From UBA5905 sp964609975 (lineage in GTDB: Bacteria > Bacillota > Clostridia > Oscillospirales > Acutalibacteraceae): 64,000 bases of DNA. Below the pieces are notes generated by a model that worked only from the letters and a program-made list of their open reading frames with translations, was not told the origin of the DNA and searched no databases. Below, in pieces: positions 58,373 through 64,000 of the stretch. The stretch is taken from NCBI GenBank assembly GCA_964609975.1, contig CAZSTR010000001.1, positions 1-64,000 of the forward strand. Reading direction: 5' to 3'. A program made the translations under genes and the position numbers. Each line of letters starts with the position of its first letter. The first letter of the stretch is position 1.

Positions 58373-59701
58373 ATGACCGTCCGTTTGCCGGCCGCCGTGG
58401 AGATGGCGCTGAACCATCTCAACCGCGCCGGATGGGATGCTTTTGTGGTGGGCGGCTGTGTGCGGGATTCCCTGCGCGGCGAAAAACCACAGGATTGGGA
58501 CATCACCACCGCTGCCTCGCCCCAGGAGGTGATGCGGGTTTTTGCAGACCTGACCACCGTTCCGACAGGGCTTGCGCACGGGACGGTGACGGTGATTGTG
58601 GATGAAATGCCGCTGGAAATCACCACCTATCGCGTGGACGGCACCTATACCGACCATCGCCATCCCGATGCGGTTGGCTATACCGATTCGTTGGCGGAGG
58701 ATTTGCGCCGCCGGGATTTCACCATCAATGCCATGGCCTATCATCCCGAAAAGGGGCTGGTGGATCTCTATTCCGGTGCGGCCGATTTAGAGCGCCGGCG
58801 CATCGTCTGCGTCGGCGACCCGGAGCAGCGCTTCACGGAGGACGCGTTGCGTATTCTCCGCGCCCTGCGCTTTTCGGCGGTTTTGGATTTTCCCATCGAG
58901 CGGATGACCGCCGCGGCGATTCACCGGCTGGCGCCGTTGCTCCATCGGGTAGCGGTGGAGAGAGTGACGACAGAGCTGAAAAAGCTGTTGTGTGGACGCG
59001 CCTGCCGGCGGGTTTTGCTGGAATTTCCCGATGTGCTGGGAGTAATTATTCCGGAGCTGTTGCCCACGGTCGGCCTGCGTCAGGAAAATCCCTATCATCA
59101 CCTGACGGTGTATGAGCACACCGTTGAAACCGTCCAGGCGGTGGAGCCGCTCCCGGTTTTGCGGTTCGCCATGCTTTTCCACGACATCGGAAAGCCCCAA
59201 TGCTATACACGGGATTTGCATGGAATTGATCATTTTCGCGGCCACAGCGCCGTGGGCGCGGCCATCTCCGGGCGAGTGCTGGAACGCCTGCGGCTGGATC
59301 GAAAAACCGTTGAGGATGTGACCCTGCTGGTGATGCATCACGACAACGAGCTGACCGAGAGCCCGAAACAGCTCCGGCGGCTCATTCATCGCTTCGGGCC
59401 GGAGCACGCGCTGTGGCTTGTGGAGTTGCACCGGGCGGATGTACTGGGCCAGCACCCAGACAAGCGTGACCGATTGGACACCCTCGCCCGCATCGAAAAA
59501 GAAATACAGCGATTGATCGACGAAAACGCCTGCTGTTCGCTGGCGCAGCTGGCGATTGGCGGCGACGATTTGGTGCAGTTGGGTTATGTTCCGGGAAAAA
59601 AGATGGGCGATATTCTCCGTCGCCTTTTGGAGGCTGTGATTGATGAGGAAATCCCCAACGACCGGGCTTCCCTCTTGCAAAAAGCGGCGGAATGGCTCTG
59701 A
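58373..59701 (+). CDS. cca: CCA tRNA nucleotidyltransferase
   Basis: This enzyme adds or repairs the CCA end of tRNAs. The 442-residue product has the class II polymerase-beta fold with GGCVRDSLRG, the catalytic pair in DWDITT, RRDFTINAMAY, the nucleotide-selecting EDALRILRALRF region, and a C-terminal HD domain (HDIGKP, VMHHDNE). The HD part is typical of this Gram-positive subgroup and may act on phosphate ends. The ATG follows GGAGGAA. It closes the plus-strand run. Confidence 0.95.
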   Translation: MTVRLPAAVEMALNHLNRAGWDAFVVGGCVRDSLRGEKPQDWDITTAASPQEVMRVFADLTTVPTGLAHGTVTVIVDEMPLEITTYRVDGTYTDHRHPDAVGYTDSLAEDLRRRDFTINAMAYHPEKGLVDLYSGAADLERRRIVCVGDPEQRFTEDALRILRALRFSAVLDFPIERMTAAAIHRLAPLLHRVAVERVTTELKKLLCGRACRRVLLEFPDVLGVIIPELLPTVGLRQENPYHHLTVYEHTVETVQAVEPLPVLRFAMLFHDIGKPQCYTRDLHGIDHFRGHSAVGAAISGRVLERLRLDRKTVEDVTLLVMHHDNELTESPKQLRRLIHRFGPEHALWLVELHRADVLGQHPDKRDRLDTLARIEKEIQRLIDENACCSLAQLAIGGDDLVQLGYVPGKKMGDILRRLLEAVIDEEIPNDRASLLQKAAEWL

Positions 59702-59762
59702 GCTTCACGGAATTTTTCCAATTTTCCCGATTTAGCCTGTTTTTGCTCCGATTTTTCGAAAA

Positions 59763-59804
59763 GAAACCCGCCTTCTGCTGATTTTCAGTAGGAAGGCGGG
59801 TTCT
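59763..59804. terminator. Two-way terminator between cca and cdaR
   Basis: AACCCGCCTTC (59765-59775) pairs with GAAGGCGGGTT (59792-59802). The minus strand has the better T-tail, serving cdaR; the plus strand has a weaker one for cca. Confidence 0.75.
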
Positions 59805-59850
59805 ATTTATCCGTGTTCATGGCAGAGCCGTGAACAGCGCCTATTCGTTT

Positions 59851-61173
59851 TCAGGACTGCTCCACGGACACCACCAAATCTATTCCGTCCTTTTCCTTTT
59901 CGTAGCAAACCCAAACATCGTCATAGCCCACAACGGAAACGCGGGCGGTCACCGTCTGCTTCCCGGTGGAGGAAACGCCGGAGAGGTTCACGGAAAGGCG
60001 CAAATTGGTGGCCTTCACCCTTGACAGAGAGCGCGACGGGCCGCAAATGGTGATGCCGGTCAGCGCCGACTGGCCGCATTTCACGGTATACCCAACGGGA
60101 ACATTGGTGAACTGCACTGTCGAATCGTTGAGGGTCAAATCCAGCTTTTTCGTCGTGATTCCGGAGAGATTTACCTTCACGGTCAGCTTCGTGTCCCCGT
60201 TCACCGGGCGGATACCGTCCACGGTGGGCAAAGACAGCACCTGGGTCAGATTATCCGCCGATAGCCGATCAAAATCCAACTGAAGCAGTCTTTGCACCGA
60301 TGCGGCATATTCGTCGATTTCCGACGGGACGCCCCAGATTTCCAGCGCCGACGGCGAAACGGAAATCAGGTTTTTTCGGCTTTGATAATCCGCCGGAATA
60401 TGGGAAAGTGTCGGCGAAAGCTGAATTTTTCGGTACACCATCACCGGGACGGTCACGCCGACGGTTCCATCCTCGGCATTGGAGAAGCTGATTTCCTCCA
60501 GCACCCTTCTGTTCGCGTCCCGCGCCTCCAGCCTGGCGGTATAGTTGTTCGCCGCCTCCACGACGGCGGCCTCGTCAATCACGGCCACCACCTTGTCGAT
60601 CTTTGCCACATTGGTGCGGGAGCCGCTGACGATGATTTTTCCGGCGGAAATCGCTTCGCCATTGACAACCGGCGTGCCGAACTGCATCGTCTGCTCATCG
60701 AGCACCGACAAATTCGGCATCTCCACCGACACGGGGAAGCTGGCCTCCTTCCATACATCGCAGGTAACGGTGACGGTGCTGTTCGTGCCGTCCTCGCCAA
60801 CCACGCTTACGATGGAATAATCGCCGGAGGACACCGCTCGCAAGGGCAGCGTATAGGTTCCTTCGCTAATCACATTTCCCGTATCCGCCGTCACGGTGAT
60901 ATCCGCGGCGGAAAGCTTGCTCACCACCGAGCGCAGACCGTGCACCTTGACAGTGGCCACCGCGCTCCCCCCCGATGTGACCCGCAGGTTCAGCGTCTGG
61001 CTGGCATAGTCATTGAGTGTCACCGAAATCGGAACGCCAGTGATTACCTGGTCTTGGGCGTTGCTGGGGCCATATACAACCACAGACCAAATCACAATCG
61101 CCAGCACCAGCGACACAATCAGCATCAGTTTGTCGTTATGCATCCAACGGCTCAAGGAAAAACGGCGTTTCAT
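59851..61173 (-). CDS. cdaR: CdaA regulatory protein CdaR (YbbR domains)
   Basis: CdaR binds CdaA at the membrane and tunes c-di-AMP synthesis. The 440-residue protein has a basic start, one membrane helix at about 17-37 and then an extracytoplasmic chain of beta-rich YbbR repeats (about 45-120, 130-215, 235-330 and 345-430, all approximate). Its ATG overlaps the cdaA stop (ATGA), giving coupled translation. glmM, which commonly follows cdaR in Firmicutes, is absent. Confidence 0.92.
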   Translation of the reverse strand: MKRRFSLSRWMHNDKLMLIVSLVLAIVIWSVVVYGPSNAQDQVITGVPISVTLNDYASQTLNLRVTSGGSAVATVKVHGLRSVVSKLSAADITVTADTGNVISEGTYTLPLRAVSSGDYSIVSVVGEDGTNSTVTVTCDVWKEASFPVSVEMPNLSVLDEQTMQFGTPVVNGEAISAGKIIVSGSRTNVAKIDKVVAVIDEAAVVEAANNYTARLEARDANRRVLEEISFSNAEDGTVGVTVPVMVYRKIQLSPTLSHIPADYQSRKNLISVSPSALEIWGVPSEIDEYAASVQRLLQLDFDRLSADNLTQVLSLPTVDGIRPVNGDTKLTVKVNLSGITTKKLDLTLNDSTVQFTNVPVGYTVKCGQSALTGITICGPSRSLSRVKATNLRLSVNLSGVSSTGKQTVTARVSVVGYDDVWVCYEKEKDGIDLVVSVEQS

Positions 61174-62048
61174 TTCGTCGCCCCCTTTCTGCGTCGGCGA
61201 ATGATTTTCTTCGGTTCCTCAGTGTTCCATAGAATCCGATCCGCCAGCGCGCCTTTCAGCGCCTCCGGCGTGAAATTCCGGGTCAGCTCGCCGCCCACCG
61301 CCAGCGAAACCGTGCCGGTTTCCTCCGACAGGATGATCACCACGCAGTCGGAATTTTCGCTCATACCGACGCCGGCGCGATGGCGGGTGCCCAGCTCACG
61401 GCTGATTTGCAAATTATCGGTCAGGGGCAGGATACAACCGGCCGCCAGAATTCGGCCGTCCCGAATGATCATCGCACCGTCATGCAGTGGCGCCTTGTTG
61501 AAAAAGATGTTTGCGATAAGCTCCCCGGACGGCTCCGCCTCCACAAGGGTGCCCGAACGGACGATTTCACCCAGCCGGGTGGTGCGCTCCAAAACAATCA
61601 GCGCGCCCATTTTCTGCTTCTGAAGAGTTTCGATGGCCTCCGCCGTGGCGTCGATCGCCTTGTTCCACTGATCCAAAAAGGCGGTGCTGTCCACGGAGCT
61701 CAGCCCGCCCAGCACCCGGAACACGCCCAGCTTCGAATGACCGGCCCGCTCCAAGGCCCGCCGGATTTCAGGCTGGAAAATCACGATGATTACCAGTAGG
61801 CCGTTGTCGAAAATGGCCTTCAGAATGTATTCCACCGTGGTCAGGCGCAGCAGATACGCTAGTGCATACATAGCGCCGAGGACAAAAATGCCCTTCATGA
61901 GCTGTTCCGCACGGGAATCCCGCACCAGGCGTATGACAAAATAGATAATCAACGCCACCACAAGGATGTCCAGCGTGTCGGTCACCCAATGATAAGAGCC
62001 GAAAAACTGTCGAACGTTATCTAAAATTGTCTGAAAAAAAGCGGCCAT
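61170..62048 (-). CDS. cdaA: Diadenylate cyclase CdaA
   Basis: CdaA makes c-di-AMP from two ATP at the membrane. The 292-residue product has three membrane helices (about 25-42, 52-68, 74-92) and a DAC domain with DGA at 190-192 and RHR at 222-224 (GTRHRAGVGMSE). The ATG lies after a G-rich site (GGGGGGG). It heads the cdaA-cdaR operon. With gdpP 51 kb away, both synthesis and breakdown of this signal are in the window. Confidence 0.96.
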   Translation of the reverse strand: MAAFFQTILDNVRQFFGSYHWVTDTLDILVVALIIYFVIRLVRDSRAEQLMKGIFVLGAMYALAYLLRLTTVEYILKAIFDNGLLVIIVIFQPEIRRALERAGHSKLGVFRVLGGLSSVDSTAFLDQWNKAIDATAEAIETLQKQKMGALIVLERTTRLGEIVRSGTLVEAEPSGELIANIFFNKAPLHDGAMIIRDGRILAAGCILPLTDNLQISRELGTRHRAGVGMSENSDCVVIILSEETGTVSLAVGGELTRNFTPEALKGALADRILWNTEEPKKIIRRRRKGATK

Positions 62049-62108
62049 TGTATATCCCCCCCAGCATCCGGGCGCTATCCGGAGCTTGTATCCATAACAT
62101 TCCATATT

Positions 62109-62136
62109 ATTATAGCATATTTTTCGGTCAACGCAA
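62109..62136 (-). promoter_or_regulatory. Promoter of cdaA-cdaR
   Basis: On the minus strand: TTGCGT (62131-62136), 16-bp spacer, TATAAT (62109-62114) with an extended TGC before the -10; between the desulfurase stop and cdaA. Confidence 0.65.
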
Positions 62137-63285
62137 TGTTTTTTGCGTAATTTGAATAAAAATTTTACAAATTAGTTCCGCCTCGGCTTTCGTGGAAAAG
62201 GCGGAAGGAGCCAGGCGAACAGTTCCGGTCTCCAACGTCCCGAAATGGCGGTGCGCCAGCGGCGCGCAATGAAGTCCGGTGCGCACCGCCACATCGAAGG
62301 CAGCCAGCCTCTCCCCCAGCTCCTCGCTGGGGACCCCCTCCACATTCACCGACAAAACCGGCGCGCTTTTTCCTGCTTCCGGCCGTTCGGCGTATAAGCG
62401 AATTCCCCATTTCTCGCCCGCCTCCTGCAAACGGTCATATATGCCCTGTAGAAGCGTCAGCTCATGGCGATAGATGCGCTCCGGTGTTTGTTCACGCACG
62501 AAGCGCAGTCCGGCGAGAAGGCCGCATATCGCCGGGGTGTTGGGGGTGCCGCTTTCCAGCCGGTCAGGAAGCTCGTCGGGCTGCTCCGGCAGACGGGAAT
62601 AGCTCCCCGTTCCGCCCCGCACCAGCGGGCGAAGCCGTTCCCGCTCGCGGCACAAAAGAAGCCCGATGCCCATGGGCGCATACAGCCCCTTGTGCCCCGC
62701 CACGCACAGATAGTCGATGCCGTCCCGTTGCATATTCAGCGGAAGCACCCCCGCCGTTTGTGCCCCATCGACGCAGAAGGGAATTCCATAGCTATGCGCC
62801 AGCGCCGCCAGCCGCCGAACGGGAAGGGTGACGCCGAAAACATTGGAGGCATGGGTGCAGAGAATGAGCCGGGTGTCCGGGCGGATGGCCCGGCGAAAAT
62901 TCTCCACCGTTTCCTCCTCGTCCGGCGACCAGCGCGCCGTATCCCAGCGGGGCATACCCCCGGACAGGGCATGAAGCGGCCGCACCACGGCGTTATGCTC
63001 CAAATCGGAGACCAGCACCCGGCCGGCTTCTCCGGCCAGGCTTTGAATCACCACATTCAGTGCCCCGGTGCAATTCGGCTGAAAAATCACGCCGCTGGGG
63101 TCCTCAAGCCCAAAGAAGGCCGACGCCTCCTCCCGACAGCGATAAAGCATTTCGGAGGTGGCCAGACTCATGGCATGGCCGCCCCGTCCCGGATTTGCGC
63201 CGAAGCGCTCCAACGCATAGCCCACCGCCCGCCGCACCGGTAGCGGCTTCGGCCAGGTGGTGGCCGCGTTGTCCCAATACAGCAT
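62128..63285 (-). CDS. Class V aminotransferase / cysteine desulfurase-like protein
   Basis: Enzymes of this type take sulphur (or selenium) from cysteine (selenocysteine) as a persulfide. The 385-residue product has WDNAATTWPKP at the start, H98 stacking on PLP (LEHNAV), D173 (CVDGAQ), the Schiff-base K199 (AGHKGLYAPMG) and the catalytic C340 (TGLHCAPLAH). It belongs to the SufS/CsdA-like group rather than IscS. No suf or isc gene is adjacent; the neighbour is a DUF3343 protein, 13 bp upstream, a pairing seen in selenium-associated clusters. Confidence 0.88.
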   Translation of the reverse strand: MLYWDNAATTWPKPLPVRRAVGYALERFGANPGRGGHAMSLATSEMLYRCREEASAFFGLEDPSGVIFQPNCTGALNVVIQSLAGEAGRVLVSDLEHNAVVRPLHALSGGMPRWDTARWSPDEEETVENFRRAIRPDTRLILCTHASNVFGVTLPVRRLAALAHSYGIPFCVDGAQTAGVLPLNMQRDGIDYLCVAGHKGLYAPMGIGLLLCRERERLRPLVRGGTGSYSRLPEQPDELPDRLESGTPNTPAICGLLAGLRFVREQTPERIYRHELTLLQGIYDRLQEAGEKWGIRLYAERPEAGKSAPVLSVNVEGVPSEELGERLAAFDVAVRTGLHCAPLAHRHFGTLETGTVRLAPSAFSTKAEAELICKIFIQITQKTLR

Positions 63286-63298
63286 CCCGCTTCCCTCC

Positions 63299-63520
63299 TC
63301 ACATAGCGTCGCTCACCCGCACCACGCGCACGCCGTTTTTTCGCAAAATCGCTTCGGCCTGTCCGACCCTTTCGGTCACAAGCAGACTATAGCCACATCC
63401 GTCCCTGGCAACCGGTTGCGAGGAGCGGTGCACGAAAGCGCGGATTCCCTGCTTTTCCAAAAGCCGCTTCCCACGCATGGCGTTGGTGATTGAGCCAACA
63501 TGAATATAGCTGTTCGCCAT
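63299..63520 (-). CDS. DUF3343 family protein, putative Se/S carrier-like
   Basis: A 73-residue protein of DUF3343, a small family proposed to carry selenium or sulphur. It has the N-terminal GSITNAMRGKRLLEKQGI helix that recalls NifS-partner carriers, and a single cysteine in DGCGYSL at about 41-47, the likely reactive residue. The ATG follows GAGGAGGGG. It begins the operon with the cysteine desulfurase, which supports a sulphur or selenium relay. No selD, selA or selB is in the window, so which element is carried is open. Confidence 0.83.
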   Translation of the reverse strand: MANSYIHVGSITNAMRGKRLLEKQGIRAFVHRSSQPVARDGCGYSLLVTERVGQAEAILRKNGVRVVRVSDAM

Positions 63521-63596
63521 CGAATCCCCTCCTCTCCTAAAGCAGTTTATGCAGGTCGGGACAGGGCCGCCACCGAAAAAAGGGAAAAATCACTCT

Positions 63597-63625
63597 TGAC
63601 GGGAGCGTAAATATGGGGTATCATA
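63597..63625 (+). promoter_or_regulatory. Sigma-A promoter of the DUF1292 gene
   Basis: TTGACG (63597-63602), 17-bp spacer, TATCAT (63620-63625), 40 bp before the start. Confidence 0.7.
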
Positions 63626-63665
63626 AAGACAGAGACACGAACCGACGAGAGAAAGGAACAAAACC

Positions 63666-63986
63666 ATGAACGAGGAATACGGAAACGATATTGTCAGCGT
63701 CATCGACGACGAAGGGAAGGAGCACCAGTTCGAGGTGCTGGATGCCATCGAAACCGACGACGGCCGCTATGTGGCGCTGCTGCCGATTTATTCCGAGGCC
63801 GAGGAGGCCATCGAGGATGACGGCGAGCTGGTGATTCTCCAGGTCGTCGAGGAGAACGGCGAGGATTTGCTGACCCCTATCGAGGACGATGAGATGTTCG
63901 AGGAAATCGCCGGCATCTTCGAAGAGCGTCTGGCGGAATATTATGAAATCCACGCGGAGGATGCTCCGGAGGTGCCCTTGAGCTAA
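63666..63986 (+). CDS. DUF1292 family protein (YrzB-like)
   Basis: A 106-residue, very acidic soluble protein of DUF1292; function unknown. The conserved core runs from IVSVIDDEGKEHQFEVLD through YVALLP to the acidic ILQVVEENGEDLLTPIEDDEMFEEI. In B. subtilis the relative yrzB sits in the ireB-ruvX-yrzB-mltG block, whose members ireB and mltG are scattered elsewhere in this window. The ATG follows AAAGGA. What follows it lies beyond the window. Confidence 0.85.
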   Translation: MNEEYGNDIVSVIDDEGKEHQFEVLDAIETDDGRYVALLPIYSEAEEAIEDDGELVILQVVEENGEDLLTPIEDDEMFEEIAGIFEERLAEYYEIHAEDAPEVPLS

Positions 63987-64000
63987 CTTCTTTCCTGCTG

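Noticed and set aside
1..64000. CRISPR arrays, defence islands, secondary-metabolite clusters, rRNA or tRNA genes
   Set aside because: None was found on reading both strands; the gene content is housekeeping and sporulation.

Overview
The window reads as ordinary chromosome of an endospore-forming, moderately G+C-rich Clostridia bacterium, most likely in the Ruminococcaceae/Oscillospiraceae area (an inference; no rRNA is present). Grounds: the forespore protein SpoIIQ, the coat operon cotJABC, a CwlD-type amidase, Firmicutes riboswitches (SAM-I, FMN, T-box), the CdaA/CdaR/GdpP c-di-AMP set, IreB, RNase J, and ThyX as thymidylate synthase. There are about 68 protein genes and no tRNA, rRNA, CRISPR array, insertion sequence or recognisable prophage. 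TTG start codons are unusually common.

Layout. 1-6.1 kb: end of a type II topoisomerase A subunit, secG, a stand-alone precorrin-2 dehydrogenase, spoIIQ, metK behind a SAM-I riboswitch, ribU behind an FMN riboswitch, rnhA. 6.1-18.9 kb (+): a structured leader and rnj, then gdpP-rplI-dnaB-tilS-ftsH, nagA with an overlapping SGNH hydrolase, a small acidic membrane protein, rlmA. 18.9-32.2 kb: rodA/spoVE on minus, diverging from a long plus-strand run (tsaE, tsaB, upp, mutY, dCMP deaminase, an SDR, rpiB, a membrane protein, cwlD, radA, comEA-like, galM, rsmD, coaD, a coiled-coil protein, an LCP transferase). 32.2-38.7 kb (-): cotJABC, a TVP38 protein, ireB plus a 98-residue unknown, pheST behind a T-box. 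38.7-45.6 kb (+): thyX-tmk-DJ-1-fthC-mltG, a U32 protein, a class B penicillin-binding protein. 45.7-52.5 kb (-): a Xer recombinase with a perfect inverted repeat at its promoter, then murD, two M42 peptidases, a GNAT and a YnbB-type PLP enzyme. 52.6-59.7 kb (+): a RING/zinc-ribbon membrane protein, galU, a frameshifted transporter, manA, pncB, cca. 59.8-63.5 kb (-): cdaA-cdaR and a cysteine desulfurase with a DUF3343 partner. The end holds a DUF1292 protein.

Themes: envelope growth (murD, rodA, mltG, PBP, LCP, nagA, c-di-AMP turnover), sporulation (spoIIQ, cotJ, cwlD, each with a plausible sporulation-sigma promoter), nucleotide and folate supply (thyX, tmk, dCMP deaminase, fthC, upp, pncB), and translation and RNA maintenance. 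I found no clearly new multi-gene system. The points most worth checking are a perfect 13-bp inverted repeat directly in front of the Xer gene (operator or dif-like site), an EF-hand/dockerin-like loop in the extracytoplasmic part of FtsH, a hairpin-rich 260-nt leader on RNase J, and a transporter broken by two single-T losses.
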